Source of the DNA: Neckera pumila
Taxonomy: Eukaryota > Streptophyta > Bryopsida > Hypnales > Neckeraceae
Assembly: GCA_963969595.1 (NCBI GenBank)
Contig: OZ018416.1
Coordinates: 2,744,065 to 2,808,064, forward strand
DNA: 64,000 nucleotides
Reading direction: 5' to 3'
Shown here: positions 47,746 through 58,921 of the stretch, piece by piece
Layout: each line of letters starts with the position of its first letter
Numbering within the stretch: position 1 is the first letter of the stretch
Program-made: the position numbers and the translations under genes
The notes under the pieces: model-generated
Database searches by the model: none
Seen by the model: the letters and a program-made list of their open reading frames with translations, nothing else
Told to the model about the DNA's origin: nothing

Positions 47746-48505
47746 TACAACGCTGTATAATTAATATTAAAAAACATGAATTACTTTATCAAATCTTATT
47801 GGTAAATGAAAGAGAATTTCAACACATTTTGACATGCATAATTTGGACATAGTGTGAATAAGTTATGAATTTTTAGAATACTATCTCTAAGTATACCAAA
47901 AAACAACACAAACTAGGCTTTGTTAGATTCTCATGTTTTGATTGTATTGTACACATCTTTTTGTAATCAATATCTATTTTTTTATGTTAATTTTTTGGTC
48001 CACATATAGGTGTTATATTTGGGCAATGTTGATTATGGATGTAGATATTTTAATTAGGGTTCTAGGGGTTTGAATTTTTTTTAAGCTTTGCAAAATGGAT
48101 GCTCCAAGGATAAAAAGGGATTTTAGATTGATGATATGACAATTAGAACCTTGCATCAAGTTAATGCAAGGGACAAAAAGTGTTGTTAGGATGTTCAAAG
48201 CTAGTCTTTTTGTATTGCAGAATGGATGCTTTTCATCTAATATTCTTGTTTGTGAGTGATTTTTGTAATGCTATATGTACATCATTGAATTAAGTTTAAG
48301 TCTTATTAGTTTTTATTTTTATTTTACATGCGATAGTTGATAAAACCCTTGGCAAAGCATCTTTTTTCCTTTAGAATTTGATTTTGACATTCAAATGATT
48401 TTTTTTGCTTTTAAGTATAACTTACCAAATGAAGCTTCGAAGTCTAAATCCTAGTTTTCTTGAAATTTTTTGAAAATTTCTTATAAATGAGAATCAATAC
48501 CTTAA

Positions 48506-48544
48506 GTTTGTTTGTTTGTTTGTTTGTTTGTTTATTTGTTTGTT
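48506..48544. repeat. TTTG microsatellite
   Basis: A run of GTTT units, interrupted once by ATTT. Confidence 0.9.
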
Positions 48545-48585
48545 ACAGTGAGATCTCTTGGACCATGCGTCCCCCGGCTATTTGC

Positions 48586-48880
48586 TTGGTACCGTTGGAA
48601 AGATCTCGGTGAGGAGGGGTGCACGGGCTTGGTTTTGTGGCGTTTGGAGCTACGGTGTGGAAGTTATTGAATTCTGAGTATTTATGGATCAAAATATTAG
48701 AAAATTATTTTTACATTGATTTTGGTTGCATTCTTGGTACCGTTGGAAAGCTCTTGGCGAGGAGGGGTGGGCGAGCTTTGTTTTGTGGCATTTGAAATGA
48801 CAGTATGAAAGATATTGAATTTCAAATTTTTTATTATGAACTAGAAAATTAAAAAATTATTTTTACTATGATTTTGAGTG
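48586..48880. repeat. Tandem pair of a 148-bp repeat
   Basis: TTGGTACCGTTGGAAAG occurs at 48,586 and 48,734, each followed by GAGGAGGGGTG, TTTTGTGGC and an AAAATTATTTTTAC block. It is noncoding. Confidence 0.8.
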
Positions 48881-49258
48881 TGGCAATGGCACAAGGTACA
48901 CTAATTTTATTGAAGTTTAGAACTGAGGGTCTATAACTACCTTTTTAAATGTAGAGTGAAACAAACATCTCTTTATAGTAGAATGTGGTATACTGTATAC
49001 TTCCATTTCATTATATTATTATAATAAGAGTTGAGCACTTTGAAAATTCATAGTTTATTCATACGGTGTCTGAAAAATACGGAGTACATTCTAAGAAAAT
49101 CTAGAATCCCCTTTTAACTACCAACAATTTGAGTGTGATTTTAGGTGTAGTTACCTAAGTTCATTAGATTATAGATTCTTTGGAGTCTCTTGGATGAGAG
49201 CGTGCTTGAAAAGTTGTGTTTGGAGAGTTGCTCTGTTTTTCGCGACTTACCGGTGGCA

Positions 49259-49303
49259 ATGGTGGCGATGGTGACGAGCAAGAGCACCGAAGATCAAAGC
49301 TAA
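49259..49303 (+). promoter_or_regulatory. Upstream ORF in the ALKBH6 leader
   Basis: A 14-codon frame (MVAMVTSKSTEDQS, stop TAA) ends 10 bases before the ALKBH6 ATG and is not in the same frame. If the transcript starts upstream of it, it could lower translation of the main frame. The transcription start is not known. Confidence 0.4.
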
Positions 49304-49313
49304 AGTCTCGACC

Positions 49314-52300
49314 ATGGTGGGCGCCTCACCATCTCTGACGCCAGCAACATCGTCGTCGTCCTCGTCGGCGGGGTTGGATCGATTTCGCGTGGGCTCGTTG
49401 CCCACCGTTTTCTACATCCCCGATTTCGTTTCCACTTCCGAGCAGTCCTCTCTCATCCACGAGGTTGGCATTCGGTCGCCTGATGTGAACTTAGCGGCAT
49501 TTGCATGTTTCATGATTCTGATCGAGTCGTTGCTCTTTTTGTGAGTTGAGAGTGTTCTTTTGAGGTTTATGGGGATGGGCATTTTGCAGTGAATTTTGCT
49601 TGGAAGACAAGTGGAAGCTGAATCTAACCCAATTTGTTTCATGTGTTTTGGATTCTTGTGGAGTTAGTTATGAATTTTCAATCTTTGCTGCAGCTGTGGT
49701 TGATGACTTGAAGATTAGGGTTTTTAGATTGGATTTTGACTAGGGCACGCTCTTAACTTCCATGCAAATAGAATGAAAAGCGTGCATGCACTCCCGGGAT
49801 GCTTCATCTCAAATTTTCAATTTTTGATCTCAATCGTTTTTTGGATGATGGAACCCAAGAAGCTCGAATTGGGTCTCATGTTATTTTCTACTGTTTTGAG
49901 TAGTTGATGTGGAGACTTTCTTTAACTCTTTTTTATTAAAATTTTGATGAACGCATGCCATGTTCTTTGCTGATTTCGGTGATACGAAGTTTGGTCCTAT
50001 CTGAAGCATTTTTTTTTACAATATAATCAATTGAGTTGGTGTTTACAAAACCGTGAATCCTTGGTCTTTAGAGTGTAAACGATCGTCTGTGTGCAGGTGC
50101 AGGGCGCTCCAGTCGCGAAGTGGAAAACTCTTAAGAATCGCCGACTCCAGAACTGGGGTAAGCCATTGCATTTCTTTAAATCAAATTTGCATCTCATGCA
50201 TCGGAAATGAGATTATTATCGGCCCTAAGATTGATTTTTCATTTCATTTTTTCTCATCTTCAGCGTAAGCGAAGTATCTCAAATTGGACCCCGTGTTTTC
50301 TTCAGCAGTTTTGAGTTATTCGTATGGAGAGTTTCTTTTCTCCATTTTTTTTTCCTTACCAGCACGTGTGCCGTTCTTAACTGCTTTTGGTGATATAAAA
50401 TTTGGCCAGTCCGAATTCTATTCTGTTGACAGTAAAATTGGTCATTTTCAAACCTGATTTTTGAGGGGTTAAACCCTTTATATCTGACTGTTTGAGAACG
50501 GTTGTTTATTGAACAGGAGGCGTCGTCCACGAAAAAGGCCTCATATCACAGCCCAGTATGTATCCATCTTTCACAAACTGAGTTACAGTTGATCTCATAT
50601 TGGTTCACATACTTTTGATTTGAATGTTTTGGCAAAGTGGTACCCTATTTGGCTCAGTTTTGCACTTAATTAATTCAAACTAATGACATCTAAATTTCCA
50701 AGTGCCGCATGTTAAACCTTATGTCGTACCTTGAAAATTAATTATTTCATCACCGTGGTGTCCGTACCTGGCACCCACAAATGGTAAACTAATGAAGGAC
50801 CATATTGCTATGCAGTTCCGGCATGGCTAAGCGCCATAACGGAGAAGATAACAAAGGAGACGAATCTCTTTCCAGCGCCTATCAATCACGTCCTCGTGAA
50901 TGAATACTTGCCTGGCCAAGGAATCACGGTGTGTACATCTGCTAGCCCGAATTATCATCTTTTGAATGAGAATTTAACTTCTCAACAATCAAGACCTTGT
51001 GCTTTATAGGTTTGGAACCTTGTGTTTTGAACTGCTAATAAATGCACATAAAGGAAGTAGAGAGGTGTTAGTTGATGACATAAGAGATAGTTTGCCCTTG
51101 TTTTTTTTTAGAGTTTTGCACAATGTCAATTTATCAAGACAAGACAGGGTCATGGTTTCAAATTGACCAATTGTTGTACCCAGGAATCATGGTTTCAAAT
51201 TGAACAATTGACCAATTGTTGTACATGTCATGTAGGTTTTGTTCACAAATGTGGTCCATTGAATTTGTCAATTTCAAATCTTAGAATCAAATCAAATTTT
51301 CAACTAATGCAGTGAACTCTGGAAGTGCAGTCGCATCAGGATGGTCCGGTATATCATCCTGTGGTGGCCATTCTTTCACTTGGAGCTCCTACGTTGATGC
51401 ACTTCACTCCTCACTCACGCTTGACGGAGGCCAACGAAAATGGTTAGTGGCACACACTAGATCAATATAGGCGCATTTAGTGGATTTTAGGGTTAATTTA
51501 ACTCCCAAATTGGGTCCCTTGTATGTGTTTTTAGCAGTTTTGAGGGTGTCATTTGGGGGATTTTTTTTCTCACATTTATGATTTCTTTTACTATTATGTG
51601 CACTTTCTTGGCTGATATTGTTGATATAAAAATTATGACCCTACTTGAATTACATATTTGACAGAATGATCTATTGAGTCGGTCAGTTTGAAACCATGAA
51701 TCCTTGGTCTTAAGGGTTAAACCCTCAAGGATAAAGAGGCCCAATTTGATTCCTTCATGTTTTTTTAACGGTTTTCAGATTGATACTGGGGTGGATTTTT
51801 CTCTTTTCCAGTTTTATTTATATTTGGACGAACAATGCAACGTTTTCCACTGATTCCGGTGACACAGAATATGGCCCCATTGGAATTATATTTTCGAAGT
51901 TATGGTCAATCAAATCGTCCATTTTAAATCCATGAATGTTTGTTTTTCAATGGTTGATCTCACAGCGACCAAGAGGCCCAATTTATTTTTGTATTATTTT
52001 TTAGTAGATTTCTTTATTGTTCATTTGGGTCTTTCAGGGGTTAACCTCTCACCGACCGAGAGGTCCGAATTATTTTTCACAGTACTTTTGATTAGACTTT
52101 TTTACCCTTCATCTTTATATATATCTTGACCAGTACATACATGTATATTTTGGGTTATAGAGTATGGCCTCATCTGAATTGTACTTTGCAGTATTGAATT
52201 GGTCATTTTCAAACCATAAATTCTCGGTCCTTTAGGTGTTAAATCTCCTAAATGTTGATGATATGGGTTGTTAATAGCCTGGGACTAGCATTGCCGATTT

Positions 52301-53487
52301 TGTTCATGGAATTCAATTCATTGTGGTTGGGTTGTTGTTTGCCAAAAAGTCAGATGGGTTACGTGAGGAGGCTCAAGGCGAGAAAGAGCATAAGGTCGAA
52401 GCAAAGTGCTCATTGGTGCTGATGCCCGGCAGTTTACTGGTGTTTAAGGACTCCGCTTACGCAGGTAAGCTCAGTGACTTTTTTGGTGCTGGGCTAATGC
52501 TGTAGCATACTTTGAGGCGTGTATATCTGAACTTCCCATTTGGTCCGAAAGGAGTTCCACAAATTCTCCAAAATCTGTTGAACTGTGTATTCAATATAAT
52601 AAGACTGTTTCATGAACTTTTAGACAACAATATGAAGTGAATGATTCATGGGGAGGTCTCCCTGTGGTCACAATGATCTGAGGGAAACTTCTATATGGTC
52701 ATTGCGACCACAGGGAGACCTTCCCAGGAGGAAGATTCTCTTCATAATGATGCTGGAACAATCTAATTTTGCTGAAATCCCTGTTATAAGGGATGTTGGT
52801 GCAAATGAATTTGAAACTCAGCTTTCATATGATTAAGTGCATTATGGAACTCATACCTGATTTTGCTGTGTGAAGACTATCTGCACGGGATTGACGAGGC
52901 GTACGAAGATCTTCTGGATGACAAAGTATGACCTAACCATGCCTTGACCCTTTTAATGCTGGTGTTCAGAGTTAGTGCGAACTAGTAATCTAACTAGTAT
53001 GCTCTAACCATTATCTGCACAACTACAACATGCTCTAGCTTTGGTCTCTCTGTACATTTTATGCTTTTGCAAAGCATCTTCCTAACGTGGGCCCAGCAAA
53101 AGCTCTAGGTAATTCTAGGAATGAAGCTGAATTGACTAAAACCGTGTACGTTACAGGGTACAAGGTATTGTTTGGTGATCTGGATGTCACGCTTGAGGGG
53201 ACTGAAGTCTTTTCGCTGACGCAGACAAACATTTCGAAGACTTTGTTTTTGTTGATTGTCCGTTTGTTTAATGTCTCTTGTCACCTTTTCTCCTGCAGGT
53301 GGTGAATTTGGACTCTTATCTGTCGCATAAGAGAGGGAAGAATCTAAGGCTAGTAGAGGATATGCCGCTTTTGAACCTGGGGAAAGGGATTGATTCTGAG
53401 ACGGGTTTCCTTACAAGGACAGGGACACGGATTTCGCTCACATGCCGGCATGTGCCAAAAGTGTACAAGAATCTCCTCCGACTGTAG
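49314..53487 (+). CDS. ALKBH6: ALKBH6-type 2OG/Fe(II) dioxygenase, 8 exons
   Basis: Exons by GT-AG sites and frame: 49,314-49,463; 50,097-50,157; 50,517-50,555; 50,816-50,928; 51,331-51,442; 52,354-52,464; 52,876-52,925; 53,299-53,487. Together they give 274 residues with no break. Exon 1 holds a Ser-rich leader and VFYIPDFVS. Exons 2-3 give WKTLKNRRLQNWGG, the family signature. Exon 4 has HVLVNEYLPGQGIT. Fe ligands are His123 and Asp125 (SHQDGP) and His199 (YLHGI); 2-oxoglutarate is held by Arg256, with Arg262 in the TRISLTCR strand. All catalytic residues are present, so the enzyme should be active. ALKBH6 is an AlkB-family protein of debated substrate; the Arabidopsis homologue is reported to bind methylated RNA. 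It is somewhat longer than the usual 240 residues because of the N-terminus and a Glu/Lys-rich loop in exon 6. Confidence 0.93.
49830..50075 (+). repeat. ALKBH6 intronic repeat, intron 1 copy
   Basis: It holds AATTGGGTCTCATGTT, a CTACTGTTTTGAG block, TTTCGGTGATACGAAGTTTGG and CGTGAATCCTTGGTCTTTAG in that order, the same order as the copies in introns 2 and 5. Confidence 0.65.
50280..50475 (+). repeat. ALKBH6 intronic repeat, intron 2 copy
   Basis: AAATTGGACCCCGTGTTTTC, AGCAGTTTTGAG, TTTTGGTGATATAAAATTTGG, GGTCATTTTCAAACC and GGGGTTAAACCC follow in order, as in the other introns. Confidence 0.65.
51500..52250 (+). repeat. ALKBH6 intronic repeat array, intron 5
   Basis: About three units of roughly 230-250 bases lie head to tail. 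Each has CCCAATTT near its start, a GTTTTGAG/TTTTTAG block, a GATATAAAAATTATG/ACACAGAATATGGCCCCAT block, GGTCATTTT or equivalent, then ATGAATCCTTGGTC and a GGGTTAAACCC-type end. Spacing and order agree between units although the bases have diverged. Confidence 0.65.
52650..52725. repeat. 27-bp inverted repeat in ALKBH6 intron 6
   Basis: GGTCTCCCTGTGGTC at the left is matched exactly by GACCACAGGGAGACC at the right. The arms extend to about 27 bases with two mismatches around a 22-base loop. The repeat is more GC-rich than the rest of the intron. Confidence 0.8.
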
Positions 53488-53866
53488 AAATCAATATTCT
53501 GACCGATGATTAATCAGCAGCATACTTGGGTGGTGAGGTCAGCATATGGATGACGCCGCTAGTATCTTTACCAAAGGAGCATGAGAGGAGGCATACTGAG
53601 CATTTTGCAAATGATGGGTAGCGTTTCTTGTCAATTCTGCGCTCTCGGGGTGCATTTTCTGTGCTGCCATGCTGCTAACACTGCATCATTCTTCTCCGTT
53701 CAAGCTGGCTGGTGATCTGGAGAAATATGAATCCAAGGGTTGGTGATGGTTTCCATGTTTATAGTTGTAAGTAAAGGAAGACTATTTCTATAGAAAGGAT
53801 CCTGGATCAATCTTGTTAGGATTTCTGCAAGACTTGCAAATTTTCAGTCAGATTTGTAGGGACAAT

Positions 53867-55060
53867 TTATGATCTAGTTAGTGCAGCTAATGCGTACCTG
53901 AGAGGATTTTTTTTCCTCCCTCGACGACCCCTGGGCTGACTGACCGGTGGCTTGCTAGAAGTTGTTGTTACTGATGCCACGGGCACAGTTTTCCTTGTCT
54001 TCCTCGTTTTGGATATTGTTCTCTCTTTGTTATCCACTATGTTCGCAGTTACCTGTGCACCTTGATCACCACCTAGATGGTCGTGTTCGGTATCAGACAA
54101 CCAATTCAATTTGCGCACTAGGTTAATGGAGACTGAAGGTTGGTCTCGTCTTCTTGGTGTGGACCTCTTCTGCTTTCTGTATTCTTTTGGGAAATCACTA
54201 GCTTGGTTTAAAGACTTCCGCCTCGTTGACTGCTTCTTAACCTCTGCATGCTTTTCAACGGTCTTCAGACCATCCGGTGCCTCGCCCATGCTGGAGGGTC
54301 TGGAGTTCTCTGCTGTCTCATCATCACCTGTAGGTTCGTCAAATGGAGTCTCCTTTGCCGTATCTTCTTCTAGAATCAGGTAGCTGTCCATCTCATTTGT
54401 ATCGGCATCGATATCGAAGGGACTTAGTTGCCTTCCCAATTCTTCTACAGCATCACATGCCATATCATCATGCGCTATCTCCCTAACTGGGAGACCATCA
54501 AGATCGTGGTCTTTCTCAACAAACAGGATGGATGTGTGTGGTGAGAAGGCTTGAACACGTCGCAGGTTTTCTCTTACACCAGTTTTTGTCACTTCAATGA
54601 CGCTGTCTCTGTCATAGGTCTTGAGGTTCTTGTGAGCATCATCACTGGATTCACTGTGATTAGCCTCTCTGGTTTCCGTACCGGTTAATAGCCAACGTTC
54701 TGCCTCTTCGTTTTGAGAATCAAGCGGCTGGCTGGGTCCTCTGGTATGCATACCGTTCGGCGGCCAATGTTCCGTTTCTTCGTTTTGTGAAGCAAGAGGA
54801 ATCACATCAGTTGCACAGGACTCCCAAAGCTTATACGTTGAGCAATCACTTACAAGGTACGTCACGTCCGGAGCAGGAGGATCGGTCTGTGACTGGAAGA
54901 GATACGGTAAGAGATCTGGGAGACTGTCAAATGTCTCAGCTGAACTGCTTGGATCTGGATCCTCGTTCAATAAATCTGCTACCCCGCTCGCATCGGGCAT
55001 GGAAATATCTCGAAATCTGAGAGTCAACTTTTGTGACAGTTTGATCTTACGTGTGCTCAT
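53867..55060 (-). CDS. Unrecognised basic protein with AT-hook-like tail
   Basis: A 397-codon frame starting MSTRKIKLSQKLTLRF. The N-terminal third is acidic and Ser/Pro-rich (LLNEDPDPSSSAETFDSLPD). A 24-residue direct repeat follows (two SQNEExExW units, residues 91-138; 54,647-54,790). The middle is acidic (DIDADTNEMDSYLILEEDT), then it turns strongly basic (KKQSTRRKSLN, RKQKRSTPRRRD) and ends with PRGRRGRKKN, resembling an AT-hook. This composition suggests a nuclear, DNA- or chromatin-associated protein; that is inference. At the 3' end, CTCAG|GTACGC is a good splice donor, so the last residues could instead come from a further exon. The gene faces ALKBH6 tail to tail, 380 bases apart. 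Upstream 5' exons are likely (55.1-56.4 kb). Confidence 0.6.
   Translation of the reverse strand: MSTRKIKLSQKLTLRFRDISMPDASGVADLLNEDPDPSSSAETFDSLPDLLPYLFQSQTDPPAPDVTYLVSDCSTYKLWESCATDVIPLASQNEETEHWPPNGMHTRGPSQPLDSQNEEAERWLLTGTETREANHSESSDDAHKNLKTYDRDSVIEVTKTGVRENLRRVQAFSPHTSILFVEKDHDLDGLPVREIAHDDMACDAVEELGRQLSPFDIDADTNEMDSYLILEEDTAKETPFDEPTGDDETAENSRPSSMGEAPDGLKTVEKHAEVKKQSTRRKSLNQASDFPKEYRKQKRSTPRRRDQPSVSINLVRKLNWLSDTEHDHLGGDQGAQVTANIVDNKERTISKTRKTRKTVPVASVTTTSSKPPVSQPRGRRGRKKNPLRYALAALTRS
54647..54790 (-). repeat. 72-bp coding tandem duplication
   Basis: Two 72-base units encode the SQNEExExW repeat of the unrecognised protein. The DNA match (TCTTCGTTTTG, then AACGTTCTGCC or AATGTTCCGTT) shows a fairly recent in-frame duplication. 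Confidence 0.7.
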
Positions 55061-55124
55061 GTCTATCAGCAGCGTATACAATCGATCCGGTACTCGAATG
55101 TTTTCAGATCTGGAATTAAATGTG

Positions 55125-56280
55125 TATATCGAATTTGTGAGCGCACGCTACGAGTACAAATTGGAAAAGCGTCCTACAGCCAATTTCTTGGAAACTCGAC
55201 TACTAACATTAGTAACAATCCATATCAACACTGTACAAGATTCAGACTGCAAAGCGAAAGAGTGATAGAGCAAAGAGCATGGCGGTTGCAGTGTTAGTAT
55301 CTCTCCACAAGACTTGACATAGCATCCCATGCGACGATCATCTCTCGGAAAAGAAATGAGCTCTCGATTTCGAATAGCAAATATGCGGCTCATTCAATCC
55401 GGCCGTAATTTCACTAAAAATCATAGATAGCGATCATCGTTGCTAAACATCATCTAATTGGCAATATCGCACTTACCAGCTCGTGGATGTGCGTTGCAGC
55501 TCACAGAAGCTCAGGTGATTGGAGCCATCACCTGAAATCGAAGGACGAACAATTCTAAAGCCACCGGCATATGACCTGGTGGCAAAAGCTTTTTCCTATT
55601 TCGAGAAAGAGTAGCAATTCTTCGCACAGAGCTCTCACTCACCTGCATCTTTGTCAAAGAATTTTCCAGAGCGTAAAGATACAATAATTAAGTGCACGAT
55701 AAATACAGGTACAAACTGGAAGAGTAATTTACAGCCAATTTCTTCAAGACTAGTTCACTCCCGTTTCATTTTACTCCAGATCAACGCCGCACAAGATTCA
55801 AAACTTCAAAGAATCAGAAAGATGAAACCAATTCAAGAGTCGAGGCGCAAGCAGTTGAAGTACCTTCTGACAGCGCATCCAATGTAACTATCACCGTACC
55901 TATCGACAAAAAATGCAGATCTCAATTCCGAATAAACAAAACATTCACCGTCTTTCTTCTCAGCCGTAATTTCGCGGTCACGATTGTTGGATATCAGCTC
56001 GTTGGCATTATTATCGCACTAGCCCGTGGATGTGAATTGTAGCTCATAGACGCTCGATCACGTGCTTGGAGCTATTCACAATTTCACCGCGCAACTGAAC
56101 AGAACATATTCATAATTGATTTTAAATCCTTTAAATTGCCGCTGAAACTAAATGAATTGATTAGAAAACATGTGAAATAATAAGCATTTTACCTGAAATC
56201 AAATGGCGAGCATGGCTGAAATGCCAGCGTTCAACGAGTTGGTGGCGAAAGCTTCGAGAAAAACTTGCAATTGAGCTTTC
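55125..56280 (-). repeat. Duplicated 5' region of the unrecognised gene
   Basis: Two diverged units, about 55,125-55,640 and 55,680-56,280, share landmarks in order: ACAGCCAATTTCTT, a CGATTTCGAATA/CAATTCCGAATA block, GCCGTAATTTC, CTCGTGGATGTG/CCCGTGGATGTG, ACCTGAAATC and GGTGGCAAAAGCTT. The offset is 555 bases and rises to 663 because of an insertion in the second unit. On the minus strand both contain GATTTCAG|GT, a conserved splice donor, so the units may be alternative first exons. A frame at 56,199-56,396 (MSNRMNVITYLQLI onward) lies in the outer unit. Confidence 0.5.
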
Positions 56281-56399
56281 AAATTGCCGACATGTCTTTG
56301 GGAAAGTTTTTCGATCCAGAGGAGGAGATGCAACTGAAGCTTTCGTTGGCGGTCTATGAGCTGTAAGTAGGTGATGACATTCATCCGATTCGACATATA

Positions 56400-58090
56400 T
56401 TCAGTTCAGTTGATTGGACTGCGGATGAATGGAGAACTGCATCCAAATTTGAAAGGGATTGGCGATGTATCATCCATTCGACATCTGAAGTGTCATCATT
56501 GTGGCATTTGAATTTGAAACTCCTGATCACTGTTCGGAAAAATTGGCGGCTAAGTTTAGCTCAAAGGTAGACGGTGCCTGGTGGAGTTGGTAAAAAAATT
56601 GTTTGCACTTTGAAGACGCCGGCAAAAAGATCGGTGAAAAAATGTATTTTAAATTTCTATTTTGGATTTAAAAAAATAGAGAAATAATCAGACTGGGTAC
56701 TTGAAAACATGATTCAACATAGAAATTCGAGAAATTAACTGATAAAACTCAAAAATATATCCAGAACACTGCTCCTAATTGAAACGTCGTGTATGTTGAC
56801 TTTATTACTCTATTTCAATCGGGGTAATTGGGTTCTAGGGTGCGGATGTGTACTTATGGTGTGATATGCATTGGATTTGTATAGACCTACCAATGTAGAG
56901 CATATATTGTCCTATGTATTGGAGTCGTGTAGGTATGTCAATTCACTTATACAAAGCATGTATTGTCTTGTACACCAATCCTACTGAATTACGTGATTAA
57001 GCACAAGTCTTCAAGACCTCAATGCACCTCCAGAAGACAACTTGTCTTTAAATAAGGGACTAATGGCTGCCATTTTGTTCTAGTTCACTAAGCATTTCTA
57101 ACTTCATTAAAACTTTGGATCTATCCGCAAATCTAAAGGAAATTTTATGGAAGAAAATGCAACTATTAAGTCAATTTTCTATATATAATTTTTGCTAAAT
57201 TTTTAGAAATTGTAATGAAAAACATGTTATTGTACTATACTATGCCGAATTTTCTAGGATTGGTAGCCTCAACAAAGTACTTGGAATCACCTAAAAATAT
57301 AACAATTAGCTACCCTATAAGGATTTATGTCAAAGTAACAACCTTGAGTAATTTTTGTGGTCACACAAAATAACAACCTTGATAATTTTTTATGGTCACA
57401 CAAAATAACTTATTTGACATGTTTTCAAAGATTTCAAACGACAATTCACATATGAAAAATGAGGATCTTGATATTTAGTTCCTAGCTCCAATTTAGATCT
57501 TTAAAAGGTGCACCTAAATTATTCCTTGCGTGTTCTATTCCATTCCCAAATCCATAAGCATAGAATATGAGATTCTTGTTTTTGGGTCATGTTCATGCAC
57601 TCCACAAATCAATTGAAAAGGTCAACTATAGGTACTAAATATCAATGGTGGATTTTTTAATATTTGGGATAAAAGCCTATCATTTCTAATTTCCTACACT
57701 TTCTAAAAAATTTAGGTTCCATATACTAGTCTATATGATCTAAAACCCTCAAAGGATCAAAATTAAGTCCCTTCACCTTATGCCTTAACTTCAATATTGT
57801 AAATGGACTCAATAGATTAAAAATAGAAAGCAAAATTGTCCCCTCACTTGATTGTTGTTCTTGTTTTGCAATGAAATGAAGCTTTTATGAAGGTTTCATC
57901 AATCTAAGAACAATTTTGCCTTCAATAGGCAAAGATGGAGTTTAGAGAAGATGGAGCAAACGTATTCACAGAATATGGGAATAATGCTTGATAAAAGTGT
58001 TGTAGTAGGATTCATAAGGGCCCCTACCACCCAAACTGCATTGGCAATGCTAATTACTCTTAAGATGAAATGAAGATCAATTGAATCAAA
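56400..58090. other. AT-rich sequence, no gene seen
   Basis: No supportable gene, RNA or clear repeat is visible here. Confidence 0.4.
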
Positions 58091-58304
58091 CGTTAGAAAA
58101 ATTTGGAGTCTCTTCAGGGTTATTAGCTAGACTCTAGACCAACAGTCAAATGAGGCTAATTAAATTGAAAAAATTGAAAATCATAATCTGACATGGAATT
58201 TGAGGTGCCACGTCATATTTCATTTTTATTTTTTTAACCTAGCCTTGTTTGATTGCTAGTCTAGAGTCAAACGGCTCTATAGAGGCCCCAAATTTTCTCT
58301 AACG
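58091..58304. mobile_element. Inverted-repeat MITE, 214 bp
   Basis: CGTTAGAAAAATTTGGAGTC at the left mirrors GGCCCCAAATTTTCTCTAACG at the right with few mismatches. A second inner pair, TAGACTCTAGAC and TAGTCTAGAGTC, lies inside. The superfamily is unassigned. Confidence 0.6.
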
Positions 58305-58373
58305 GATCTTTCTAGTAGCTCATGGCTCTCTATCTTGAATCTGCCTTTGGCTTCATCTCTAAGTGTTGTTCTA

Positions 58374-58387
58374 GGGGGGGGGGGGGG
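58374..58387 (+). repeat. Run of 14 G
   Basis: An isolated homopolymer in AT-rich DNA. Its length may be partly a sequencing artefact. Confidence 0.8.
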
Positions 58388-58921
58388 CTGTTGAAATAAA
58401 CTTCAATGTGTGCCCCTAAAAAATAAAAATAAAATAAAGCTTTCACTTGAATGTGTCCAAAACCAAAAATAAAAATAAAAAGCTAAATCATGAGATATCT
58501 TGACTCCTAAGGAGCTGGCAAAATGCAATTGATCCAAGAGACAGATTTTTGTTAATACTATAACCTCTAGAGCGAACACCAGTTGTTTTTCATTCAAGAG
58601 ATCCGAAACTATGTTGTTTCTCACTAAAAATGATCTAATGTTAGTAGTCAAGTTGGCTCCATGTTTTGTCCTTTGTAACCTTTTTCATACACCCCACGTG
58701 TTGTCGCTATTTCAGGAAATGAAAAGCAATGGGGTTCATAGTCGGTTCTGTTGTGTATTGTTTTCGTGAATTGAAACATGAGCTACATAGGGTGACAAAG
58801 AGCACAACAAGGTATGATCCGGGACAAACAAAGTCCTTAGTTTACAGAATTCTGCAGACTGAAGTTCCACTTGTATTCTGAGTGGGCTGGCTTGAACACA
58901 TTAGTGTTCGAATCTCACCCT

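Noticed and set aside
58860..58920. GTTCGAATCTCACC resembling a tRNA B box
   Set aside because: No matching A box or cloverleaf arms could be built around it, and it borders the TTAA element at 58,922.
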